Source: Paramacrobiotus metropolitanus
Lineage: Eukaryota > Tardigrada > Eutardigrada > Parachela > Macrobiotidae
Direction of reading: 5' to 3'
Length of the DNA stretch: 64,000 bases
NCBI RefSeq assembly: GCF_019649055.1
Contig: NW_026570234.1
Coordinates: 248,001 to 312,000, forward strand
Shown: in pieces, positions 22,686 to 34,152 of the stretch
Layout of the letters: the number at the start of each line of letters is the position of its first letter
Position numbering within the stretch: position 1 is the first letter of the stretch
Made by a program: the position numbers and the translations under genes
Notes under the pieces: generated by a model
What the model was told of the DNA's origin: nothing
What the model saw: the letters and a program-made list of their open reading frames with translations, nothing else
Database searches by the model: none

Positions 22686-25059
22686 CACAAAGGTTATCAA
22701 CGTTCTCCGAATATCCAATCTTCGAAGAGATTTTAAATTCTTCATCAAATTCACCGGCATGCTCTTGATTCGGTTAAAGCTGAAATCCATTGCAAAAACT
22801 GTATCAGATCATACGGTCGTACAGAATTTATTAACTGTTACGGAGAAGATACTGTACTGGTTCAAACTTTAAACATCAAATTGCCAGAAATTGCTGTATT
22901 TTTGGGGTCCCAACATATTATATGACTGCATTAATACAGGTTTTAAGTGCTGCGTTTCTTTTACAAATTTTTACTGTACTTCTCCTTTTGCAGTTTTCGG
23001 AAAACTGCAGAAGCGAGAACGGTATTTGAATACCTTAACATGGATTTCTTAAAAAAATTCGTACAACAGGCATAGAGAAAATATATACAAACACGCACCT
23101 CACGTTCAGCACTTCCAGTTCCTTAAGATTGTCGAGAAGACCATCAGGTATATATTCTAGCCCGTTGTTGGATAAATCCAGGCTGGTTAAGAAATCCAGT
23201 CCCTTAAAGCTATCCCCTGACAAGTATTTCAGCCCATTACCGGAAAGGACAAGTTTCTCCAGTTGAGTCAAGTTGGCGAATGTGTTGCCGGGAATGTCGA
23301 TAATCCAGTTGCGATGCAGATTCAGAAACTTCAAATCTTTAAACTCGCTGATCAGATCTCGTGGAAGGTAACGGATGACATTCTGAGATAAATCCAGTTC
23401 CTAGGGGGCACAGAAATACGTCAATCAAATTCATCGTCTAGAGGAGTACATATTTTGGGTTTGTTTCACACATATGTACTAGTACATAACATTCGATCGC
23501 TTTTTTTTAAACTTTAAACTGAATCTGACAGCACAACCTTTCAGCAGTGGCTTGCGATCGCGAGTCCAACAAAATATGCACTTTAACTTTTATAATTGCG
23601 TACTGATAAAAAGATCACGAGCTGAGAAATTAACTGTTAAAAATTTAGCTGCTGCAGCTTTCAAACGCACCTCCAAAACTTTAAGTCCTTTAAACATGTC
23701 AGCCGACAAGTCTCGCAGCGCATTTCTCCCCTAAAAAATAAGAATGTTGCCATTAGAACTAATCTGAATAAACACAAAGTGCGGGTACCGTTGATAAGCA
23801 AACAGTATTATGGGATAATTGCACTTAAAGGTACACTACACTTGCAGTGCAACACACAAGTAAAAGTATTGTATCGGGGGTTAGTTAAGGTCACAAACAA
23901 GACCACTATGCCCGTATGCCGTACCCATATTACCTACATTTATCATCTTACAATGTAGCGTAAATTGCTTTTTCATCGTATCATTCTGCTTACGGTTAGT
24001 CAACCTTACAAGTTTCAAACTTTTCAGTTTAGCCAGCCCTTGAAATGTCAGAGGTGGAAGGTAATTCAGTTTATTATTGGTAAGATCCAGGCTTTCCAGT
24101 CGTTTCAGATTCTCGAAGTGGCTTGGCAGTACCGCAGTCAAGGCATTGTGAGAAAGGTTTAAATAAGTCAGCTCCGTCAGATTTGATAGTAACGTGGAGG
24201 GAATGTCACGTATTCCGTTTTTGCTGATGTTGAGCAGGCGTAATTTTGGAAACTCCACAGGGCGTGTTGCCGATGGGAAATTAATCATCACACGGAATAA
24301 CATCAAACTCTGTATGTCTCGCAATATGGGAATCTCTTCCAGTGATTCCAAAGCAAAATTTTTCATTTGCGGGCTATCACTGTAAAAACGAACTTTAATT
24401 GCGTCATTCATCGCGCCGGATGTGATAATTTTCGGATAAACGGCATACCTGATAGAAATTTCCGAAACTGGACTGCTGACCAAACGTATTGCGGCTTGCA
24501 GGTCTGTCACATCTCGCACCGCTCTGCATGATATTGCTATCCCTTCAGCCGCAGTCGCACCTTTTATTATTGATTAAATTATTATTCAAATCTCTTTTGA
24601 ATTTTCTAGCGAGGAGCATACAGTTGGAGCAATGCTAGTGGGGTCTTCGTGATGCTTAAATAATATTTTTATTACTATAACATTTAATTAGTGTAGATCT
24701 GCTGGAAGCATATTGATGTGTGCACTGGCTGTTGCCAAATAAAACGTTTACGAGTAGGTAATTTCAATGCAAAGCACATCATTTGTTCAACTTACGAATA
24801 AAAACATTTTGCACATAATTATTGCAATATTACCACATTTGCAAACTGTCTTAGTATTCAGATTGATTATTCGCACACATAATATGCGTCGTATTATTAA
24901 AAGAATCAAACTTAGCCTGTAGAGCTGGATGAGACAGCCATACTTACAAGAACACGCCGGAGCTAGGGAAGCCGCCGGTGGGCATAGATCCGCGAAACTT
25001 TGGGCAGAATAAATCAGCACCAAAATGAAAGGAAAGACTACGCAATGGTTGTAATCCAT
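22686..25059 (-). CDS. Secreted leucine-rich-repeat protein
   Basis: Proposed exons: 25059-24948, 24536-24010, 23730-23671, 23399-23099 and 22779-22686, all with GT-AG joins in frame. Exon 1 gives a signal peptide (MDYNHCVVFPFILVLIYSA) and the start of a cysteine N-cap (CPPAASLAPAC), continued by SSISCR in exon 2. From about residue 110 there are at least ten LRRs of 24 residues: LRLLNISKNGIRDIPSTLL, LTYLNLSHNALTAVLP, LESLDLTNNKLNYLPP, GRNALRDLSADMF, LDLSQNVIRYLPRDL, LEKLVLSGNGLKYLSG, LTSLDLSNNGLEYIPDGLL and VSFNRIKSMPVNL. Introns tend to fall between repeats. No membrane segment was found, but the 3' end is unresolved. Such proteins are usually extracellular binding or adhesion proteins; the ligand cannot be inferred. 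Confidence 0.8.
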
Positions 25060-25612
25060 TAATGCTGCCTTAAGCAAACGAAAATAAAATCAGCGGGCAA
25101 TATCAACAATTAATGTGCACCCAAAACTCAATCTGCTCTGAAGTAAAGTAAAAACACGCTGGGCACTGAACGATTGACCAGAGCCAACAATAATGTTATA
25201 TGCCATAGAAAGCATGAGCATCCTTGGCCGTAAAACAATTTGCCACTGACAATTGGTTACATTCGAACGAAACAAAAATCCAGCGGAAAATCCGGTAGAT
25301 CAACACCTTTCGACACCACTAATCGCCTTTACTGTATTTCAATTTGTTGTCAGTCGAACAAGTGCACAATACCACGGTGCAATGAGGAAATTGTTGACAA
25401 TTTCATGGAGATGATTTGATGAAACTCGACTGAAATACTAAGTCGTCTGCCTTGACCTGCTCATTCCATTACAGCGTACTGATAGCCGGAACAATTTTTT
25501 TAATTTGATAGTTTCATTCTGATTTACACTCGGTGCATAAGCGCAACAGAACCGTTGTTTTCAATAAGCTTTGACTTCGCTGCAACAAAAGCGCTGGCAA
25601 CAATAACAATAA
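25060..25612. other. Intergenic spacer between two minus-strand genes
   Basis: The spacer runs from the GFM1 stop to the start of the LRR gene. It must contain the LRR promoter and the GFM1 3' end, but I see no certain TATA box or polyadenylation site. Confidence 0.4.
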
Positions 25613-28388
25613 CTAATTTCGCTTCTTCTTTTTCAGAACAGCTTGTGCATCAGCGACTTCTTGTTCTTTTTGATACTGTTGTATCAAAGCCTCCTGTGTG
25701 GCCGGTAGACAAGGAGAATAACGGCAGTATTCCATAGTGAATTCACCTTTTCCTTGTGTGGCACCACGTAACTCAGAAGAATACCCAAACATTTCATTCA
25801 AAGGGATTTCCACAAATACGGAGAACCAATCATGTGCAGAATCAGTACCTATATAACAGGCGGCAAATTTTTCAAGTAACTTTCTTAGACACCAGGTACA
25901 AAATTCATACGCTGATTACTCATCTTTCATTTATTAAAAAATTTTTAATTTAATTAAAATGTATTTATGAAATTCTGTATCAAGTTACGGTGTCCTTTAT
26001 TCGTTAATTATCTGTACATTCAGCAAATTTGAAAAGCCTTTACGCTGATGATAAAGCCGAAAAACAAAATCAGAACTTACTTAAACATCAACGTACAATT
26101 CGAAAAAAACATTCCTACCTGTCACCATTCCTTGACGCCGTTGCAACTGCGCTGTAACTTGTCCCTGAAACTCTATCGGCGCGTTGACCTCCACCGTCAT
26201 AATGGGTTCTAAAATCTGCCATTTTCCTTGTTCATAACAATCCTCCATGGCACCCTGCGCCGCCAACATAAAGGCAATCTCATTGGAGTCAACGATATGG
26301 TGAGCTCCATCCTTCACTACAAACCGGATTCCAGATGCCTTTGCGCCCATCAACGGACCCTTTTCGCATGCATGCCTAAACCCCTTTTCAACAGCCGGGA
26401 TGAACGGTTTCGGAAGATTTGTTCCCACTGTCAGATCCTTAAACAGTACTTCCAAATTTCTAGCCGGTTCCAACGGTTCCAGCGTTCCAATAACGCGGCC
26501 GTACTGTCCCGCACCACCACTCTGCCGCTTATGCAGATAGTCAAACTGCACAGGTGCCGTTAAAGTTTCTCGGAAAGCAACCTTCGGCTTGCCGAGAATC
26601 ACCGGAGTATTGTATTCACGCTCCATGCGCTGGGCATAGATCTCCAAATGTAACTCGCCCATGCCTTGACAAATCATTTCCTTCATCTCCCCGTCATAAT
26701 GAACGCGGAACGTGGGATCTTCTTTAGTGAAACGATTAATAGCTTTAGAGAAATTTTCCGTCACAGTAGAATCCTTCGCCGTCAGCGACATGCTAATCAC
26801 AGGCTCTGGTATGTGCATCGACTCCATCGACACCCGGTAATCATGTTGCGTAACAAACGTGTCACCTGACGCACAATCCACACCGAACAACGCACAAATA
26901 TCCCCGGCATACACTTCCGTCACGTCTTCCATATCGGCCGAATGCATGCGGACTAGACGGCCAACCTTGACTTTTTTCCCAGTACGGGCATTCCACACAA
27001 AATCGCCGCGCCGCATACAACCTTGATACACGCGGATGTAGGTTAACTGGCCATACCTGGTCACATCAATCTTAAAGGCCAGGCCGAGGAAAGGATGCAA
27101 GTCATCCCGTGCGGGATTCAAAGGAACATGCTCGGGTTCGGCACCCTTTGTGGTTTCCAAAAGGCCATAATTCTCCCGTTCCGCTGGGTTTGGTAGAAAA
27201 TCTATTACGGCGTCCAACAATGGCTGTACACCCTTGTTTTTCAAGGCGGAGCCTGCATAAAATTTTCCTAGTTGAAGTCTGAATTATTAGTACTAGTCCA
27301 GACCAAATTTCACTGCCAGACAAGGAGCACTTAAAATAAACGTTCCAAGCCATAAATAATTACCGCAAAAGGTATAAACCGGTTATATAACTGTTTTTAT
27401 TGTACTGGCATTTCACTGATTTCAGTAAAAAGTAACTGGAAATTAATAATTAACGACTTTTAAGGTTAGTTTTTTAATCTGCTACCTGTGCCTTAACCAA
27501 AAACATACCAACTAGCACTGGTGTAAACTCCCGTTTCAAACAAGCTCTTCGAATTCCGGCCATCAAATCTTGCACCGTAGGGGTTTTCTCTTCCAAGAAC
27601 AAATTTCCCAAAGTTTCGTCCGCATTGCTGACGTGCTCGATAAGCTCCTGTCTACGATCTTTCACCTCGGCCAACATATCTTTCGGAATAGCATCATACC
27701 GCACCGTTTCGCCATTTTCACCATCAAAATAAATAGCGCGTTCGTTAATTAAATCCACTATACCGCTGAATTTACTTTCCAATCCAATTGGTAGCTGGAT
27801 AAAAGCTGCGTTATGGTGCAATTTCTCACGCATGAGCATCAGAACCCTCTTCGGATCGGCAGAGAGCCGATCCAGTTTATTAATAAACCCAATTGTCGGA
27901 ACATGGTACCGAGCCATCTGCCTGTTCACAGTGAGGGTCTGGCTTTGTACCCCACCGACAGCGCAGAGAACCAAAATTGCGCCATCCAAAACCCGCAAAG
28001 CGCGCTCCACCTCCACGGTAAAATCTACGTGCCCCGGCGTATCAATAAAATTTATGTTCTTCCCGTTCCACTCCGTATACGTCGCGGCGGATTTGATGGT
28101 GATTCCGCGCTGACGCTCTAATTCCATGGAGTCCATTACTGCTCCAACTTGATCTTTGCCTTTCACTTCATGCATCTCCTCTATGCGTCCAGTGTAGTAC
28201 AGGATCCGTTCTGACAAGGTGGTTTTCCCACTGTCGATATGGGCGCTAATTCCCATATTTCGGATCTTTTCTACTTCCTTATGGATGACGATAGCTTTTT
28301 TGCTAGCATAGCGTTGCCTGATGCTGAAGGGAGCTTGCTTTCGCAGAGCTACAAAGCTCCTAGATCCCAAGAACGCCAGCGGGTGCAT
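25613..28388 (-). CDS. GFM1: Mitochondrial elongation factor G1 (GTPase)
   Basis: Three exons, 28388-27509, 27252-26119 and 25848-25613, join in frame to about 749 residues, matching the usual length of about 750. The N-terminus ([12 protein letters not shown], many R/S/K, few acidic residues) fits a mitochondrial import sequence. GTPase motifs are AHIDSGKTT (G1), RGITI (G2), DTPGHVDF (G3), NKLDR (G4) and a serine/alanine-type G5 across exon 2 (GSALKNKG). Domain II onward is complete: [27 protein letters not shown], and the C-terminal [20 protein letters not shown]. The C-terminus ends in KKKKRN. The factor moves tRNA and mRNA on the mitochondrial ribosome. It is head-to-head with the DNAJA gene, but a foldback element separates the two promoters. 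Confidence 0.97.
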
Positions 28389-28949
28389 GGCAAAACATTC
28401 ACCGGATTTGAAAACAAAAACTGCAATCGCAAAGCGATACGACTCCTACGGCTCACAACGTCATACAATTCATGTGAGACGGTAAAACATGAATAGTTCC
28501 TGATCGAACTAAATGGTGTATCACTGCATGGCAATTTATGCTTATTTAGCTAACAATTTAAAATTAACAATACAGTAGAATCTAGATGATGGAAATCAGG
28601 CTTCCAAAACTTTTTCAAATTTTTCAATTTTTATGATGGTCATGTGAAGTCCTCCCGAGAGGAGGCTGGCTTGACTCTAATTTCGTCGATTCCGTCACGG
28701 TATGGACCGAGAGTCAGAAGCCGGCGGTCTGTACCGGACCGGTACAAAATCCACCACCATATGACCTATGCGTGCTTGACATCGGAAATTTAAATGTGAA
28801 TTACATACCACAGTGGGCGGTTCCAATGGTGACTCATCTTAAAACCGTCGTAGCAGTGACAACCGGTTTGTAGTTCAGAGCGATATTACGGCATCGTTCT
28901 AGACATTTCCATCGGTTTCCATTCATTTCTTTTTGCGTAACTTTACGTC

Positions 28950-31940
28950 TGCCTGGACGCGTGCCTGTGCTCTGATCCAATCCTGCTGGAGGGTTGGGAT
29001 CTGAGTTATTCACTTAATTCGGTTCATTTTACGCACTTTGCGTCTCGCGCTCAGTAGCAGTGTTTACAGCTGTACACGTCTCGACATCCATTGGAATTTG
29101 TGGTTTCTTGGTGTGTGTTGCATTCGGTTTTCGCAATCAGGTAATCAATGTTTTAAAAAAGTCATCCAAGTTATCACAATGTTCTTTTTTTGATAAAATT
29201 TATGTTTACATCCACTGATATCCGAAAGGTTCCAATTTACCACGGGAAAACTAAAATATAATATGAAATACTGGCACCTGCAGCAATATCGTAAAAACAA
29301 GTTCCTTATGAAAATTCAGCGACATGGAAACAGTAGCTTGTGGATCTTGAGCCACAAGGTTTCGTATTTTGTATTTCTTTGCTGAAAACTACATAAGGAA
29401 TATTGTTGGACATATTGCTGGAAAGGCTCATTATGATGCTCCCAGTCCTACAACAGCGGTAGTGAAATCAAGATGATAAAGCACACCTCATTCCATTTGT
29501 AATATACATGAATTATACTGTTAAAAACATATTTTTTTGTCAGCAGAAACTTTGACAGAACTAAGATGAACACTCGGGTTTAGACTACGCTTAAAATTAA
29601 GATCAGTAATTCTGATAATCCTCTGATAAAACTAATATTTATACTCAGGTTTTCAAACCTCAGATAGCTTAGTGTTTGCGAACTCTGGTTATTTCTCCCA
29701 AAAACTCAAAATTCCTCCGTCCACAAAATGTTTTAAACCTAATTGAATTTATTATTATGTTCACCAGTGAAGTTTATTCAGCCAGAAATACACTATAACA
29801 GAAGTTAGGCACTATAACAGAACTTCAAATTTAAAAATTCAAAGAAAATTTAATGGTATTATACATTTTATTTTGTAATATCTGTTTTTGGCAAACCAAA
29901 GGAATACTAGAAACTGAAAATGACGAAATGACGTAATTGCAAAAAATATACGACATTACTAATGACGAGGATTTAAAGCCTGAGTTTTGAATTGTTTGCA
30001 CATTTAATTTTGCGCCGTCATTTTTCACAACAATTTTTCATCCTGCACGTTTGCTAAATCTGTTGTCTTGAAACACTAAATATGCGTTGACCAAACAGTT
30101 ATATTTCAATTGAGAAAGATTATTAGAGAAAAAAAGCAGAAAATAAAAAGTTATCTTAGCATACCATTTTTCTGGTTAAATATTTCGAAAAAATGTATAT
30201 TTTTTTGTTTTTAGCTGATGTTGGAAATAAAGAGGCTAGCGCTACGCTACTATATACTTCCACTGCCGAGTAGCAGAGCGTTTCAAATGTAATGGAAATT
30301 GTTGCAAAATTGTTTTAGAACGCATTATAGGTATTATATGCAATTATTCCGTTGGTCTGAAACTTTTGCCAACACTACTATGAGCACTCAGGTTAAGACC
30401 ATGCTTTGAACTAGTATCACCACTCAAGTTTATACGTTGATCAAAACTAGCATTAGTACTCGGTTAACACTCTCGTTAAAGCTAACACGAACATCTTTAT
30501 TTGTACACCAAATATCATTCAATAATTCAGGAATCGTAACTGTTTCGCTACACATAATTATTTTTTGCAAAATGCTTATGAAAAACAATTTTTCGCGGAC
30601 GCTTTGGCATGAGAAAAATTTGGTACAAAAACATTTTGCTGAATCGCTACACAGACATTCGGCATGCTACTGTCTTTTGTTTACGCTCTAATCTATAATC
30701 TCATTAGAATGTTTTCCTAAGTTTTTTTATATTTTACTTGTTTTTGTTAGCTTTTCTTGTGTTTTCTGAATATATTTTCGTGGTGTTCATAAGATTATTA
30801 GCTTTTTTGGCTGGCTTTAGTTTTTTAATCCAGTATGTTTTAACTTTTCAAGCTTTGTTAAAATTGTTTTTAAGCCAAATTGTGCTATGCTAAAATTGGT
30901 ATATGCGGAAGAGTTTTATGCCCTTATGTTCTTATTCCGAAATGTACGTATATCATGCGCCTTCCCTGCGTAGATGTTACTAAAAGCATTTTCAACGAAA
31001 AGGTTGATTTCAGTATTCTTAATGAAAAAAAACGAAGATAAAAAGAAATGAAGACATTTTCAATGCGAAAGTTTATTTGAGTTATAGTTCCGAAGAAGAT
31101 TTGCAGAAAAGATCGAGAGTCAGTTTGTCGAAGGGGTTAAGCTAAAGCCGAACAAAACAGTTGATTCGTCTGTTGACCGTATTTTTAACCAGAGTCTTAA
31201 CCAGAGTGCTGTTTTTTAGTTTATAACCGAGTATAAACCTTAGTAATCTTGTTAGTCCAGATCAAAGTCTTAACCCGAGTGCACACATTAGTATCGTCAA
31301 AGTTTTACTTGACTGGAGGTTGTAAGTTAGATTTGGGTTTTCAAGCTCATTTTGAATTTCTGACTTTTATTTTGTGCGGGCGCGATTTGCAATGTCCGTT
31401 TAATTGGTTTGGAAAAGAACCGTCAGGGATAAATTTTGATTGCGTAGCATAACTTTTATAAATACTGTGCGTTAATGTATAAATATAATGGTTGCCTTGT
31501 ATAAATTGTTTACTCGTGAAATATTATAGCACAGTAATGGTAAAATAAACATTCAATAAACATTTATATGAAGTAGTGCAACAGTGTATGCAAATTTGTG
31601 GATCAGTGTATAAGTTTCGCTGTACACATGAAGGTTCCTCACACTTAAATAAGAACTAATCTGAAAATGCGCATTTACAATTATAATTCAAAAATTTGAT
31701 TAAGCAGTCGGCGATGATATTATTTGTTGAGATCCGAAATAAAAAACTTTGATTTTACCTTGTTGCATCACTAACATAGACGCGGCACAGCTACAATTTC
31801 CAATGGATTTCATGCGAGAGTGGAATTGTAATTGCTGTACTGAGCACGAGACGTTAAGTGCACAGAATGAACCGAATTAGGTGAATAACTCAGATCCCAA
31901 CCCTCCAGCAGGATTGGATCAGAGCACAGACACGCGTCAG
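28950..31940. mobile_element. About 3-kb foldback (large inverted-repeat) element
   Basis: About 100 bases at 28951-29052 reappear as reverse complement at 31847-31940; both include CCAATCCTGCTGGAGGGTTG or its complement. Weaker pairing continues inward for another 60-80 bases (CCATTGGAA, TGTTGCAT). The interior is A/T-rich, non-coding and has a second, inner layer of diverged inverted repeats: CACTCGGGTT with TTTATACTC-type strings near 29565-29660, and their complements near 31180-31290, with further copies around 30380-30480. No transposase frame was found, so it is a non-autonomous element. It lies between the divergent GFM1 and DNAJA genes. The exact ends and target duplication were not resolved. 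Confidence 0.75.
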
Positions 31941-32241
31941 TATGCCTGGCAGTGCCTGCTCCGCATGTCACGGTAGTTTCAGTTTCTCCAAATTTAAACT
32001 CTGAAAACCGTTTTCAAAATTGATTTTTTGTATTGAATTCAAGACCTGTTTTCTTTGAGAATTGGGTGAAATTCCGACAAAATTCTCCAGGCCTTCCCAT
32101 AGCCGAGAAAGAGTTTTCCCGGAATCTGTACGATTTTCGTACTTATCACCTTCTTACTTGAAGTCAGTAGATCTCCCTAATTGTAAGATCGTGCCCGGGA
32201 TTCTGAAATCACCAAGTGTCGCAGCTGTTCATTGAACAAAA

Positions 32242-33950
32242 ATGGTTCGCGAAACCGGACTTTATGATGAGCTCGGGGTAAAATCAAATGTGGGAGATGC
32301 GGAACTCAAGAAGGCGTATCGGAAATTAGCGCTGAAGTACCATCCCGATAAGAATCCAGAAGCAGGAGAAAAAGTGAGTGTTAAGGTTTCCCTGTTTTTC
32401 CAGACATTTGTTGCTATAGGTAGCAGTCCAAGTAGGTTTACTGTAAAACAAATTCGTTGCCATAAGACGTTTTTTCGATGGATAGTTCAAGCGAATAGCC
32501 TACGCTTATGAAGTCCTCAGCGACCCAAAGAAGCGCGAGATTTATGATCGTGGCGGAGAACAGGCCCTTAAGGAAGGCGGTGTCGATGCTGGCTCCTTTC
32601 ACAACCCTATGGATATTTTCGAGATGTTCTTCGGGGGTGGGGGTTTCGGTGGAGGGCGAGCCCGTGAGCGGAAGGGCAAAGACGTTATACACCAAATCAA
32701 AGTCACTCTGGAAGATTTATATAATGGAAACACTAGGAGGCTGGCTCTCCAAAAGAATGTGATTTGCAAAAAATGTGATGGTAAGTAACCGTAAGTTCGA
32801 TTTTGCCTTATATATTCATCAGTTTCTGTTAATTCAAACTGTTGCGAGGCAGATCCAAACGCTACATATTTATAGATTCTTAAAAAGATCCGGGAAATTT
32901 ACAAATCAAAATATTTTCAAAATAATTACTCCGTAGCAATTTTGCGTTTTGGTGATGGGCAAAATTTGTCATTAGGTCGTGGAGGAAAAAAGGGTGCAGT
33001 GGAGTCGTGCACGGGCTGTAAAGGATCTGGAATGAAAGTCCGCATTGTGCAATTAGCCCCCGGCTTCGTGCAGCAATCTCAGTCCGTATGCGGTGATTGT
33101 GAAGGACAAGGCGAGCGTATTAAAGCCGAAGACCGGTGTCCCGAATGCATGGGCAAGAAGGTTACGCGTGACCGGAAAATCCTGGAAGTTCACATCGACA
33201 AAGGTAGTTCATTCGCTTTTGCATTGTTTTGTAACTGTATTATATTTCTAAACTATATTAAGTGTTAATAATCATCTGCTTTTCTTTAGGGATGAAAGAC
33301 GGCCAGAAAATTGTGTTTAATGGCGAAGGAGATCAAGAACCAAAACTGGAACCGGGAGATGTGATAATCGTGTTAGATGAGCAGCAGCATTCAACCTTTG
33401 TGCGGAAAGGTCATGATCTCATTATGCGGATGAACATCGGGCTTGTCGAAGCTCTGTGTGGATTCCAAAAAACCATACAGACTTTGGATAACCGAACTCT
33501 TGTCATTACCAGCCTGCCAGGTACTCCTTTAGATTTAGCAATAATATTGTTATTGCTCGTGACTTGGAGTTAGTACGTGTTCCATCAAAATACCAGTTTT
33601 TTTTCTATGCAGGCCATGTGATAAAATACGGCGATGTGAAGTACATCGCAAATGAAGGGATGCCGATCTACAGAAATCCATTTGAAAAGGGACGTCTGAT
33701 CGTTAATTTTTTGGTTGACTTTCCCGATGCCAAAAAGATGACTCCAAAGATGATTGCGGCGTTAGAGAAGTGTCTTCCTCCAAGAACAGAGGTTATCGTT
33801 CCAGACGATGCTGAGGAAGCGGTTCTTGTTGAGTATCAGGAACAGCATGCTCAGGGTGCGGGATCCAGAAGTCATGGGTACGCGTATATGGAAGACGATG
33901 AGGAGGAAGGACACGGTAGACCGGGAGCAGTGCAGTGTGGAACGCAGTAG
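32242..33950 (+). CDS. DNAJA-type (type I) Hsp40 co-chaperone
   Basis: Five exons, 32242-32373, 32486-32780, 32976-33203, 33290-33520 and 33613-33950, join in frame to about 400 residues, the normal length for DNAJA1/2. The J domain holds YHPDKNP with its HPD motif, needed to stimulate Hsp70 ATPase. A G/F-rich stretch ([15 protein letters not shown]) follows. The zinc-binding domain has four repeats: [24 protein letters not shown] and CPECMGKK (the last lacks the final glycine). The substrate-binding C-terminal domain includes [10 protein letters not shown] and [13 protein letters not shown]. The end, QCGTQ, is a CaaX-like farnesylation site as in cytosolic DNAJA proteins. A function in cytosolic protein folding with Hsp70 follows from the family. 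Confidence 0.97.
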
Positions 33951-34152
33951 ACGACTAGACGTTTATTTAGCATGAGTTTGAACGAAAGCTTTGATTCCCT
34001 TGTTTTGTTGGGTTTCTGTTGATGGGTTAGCCTCAAGGAACACTGTTCGCAGGATGTCTCCGTTTACCGTTTTGGAAAAGTTTATTGCTTAAAATTTTTG
34101 TCGATTACAGGCTACAGCAACTGGCAACTCGTATAAATTATTTATTAAAAAA

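Noticed and set aside
26228-28121. Several plus-strand frames of 60-111 codons
   Set aside because: They are antisense shadows of the GFM1 exons.
28714-28745. GTACCGGACCGGTAC near-palindrome
   Set aside because: Only 7-base arms around one base; expected by chance in a window of this size.
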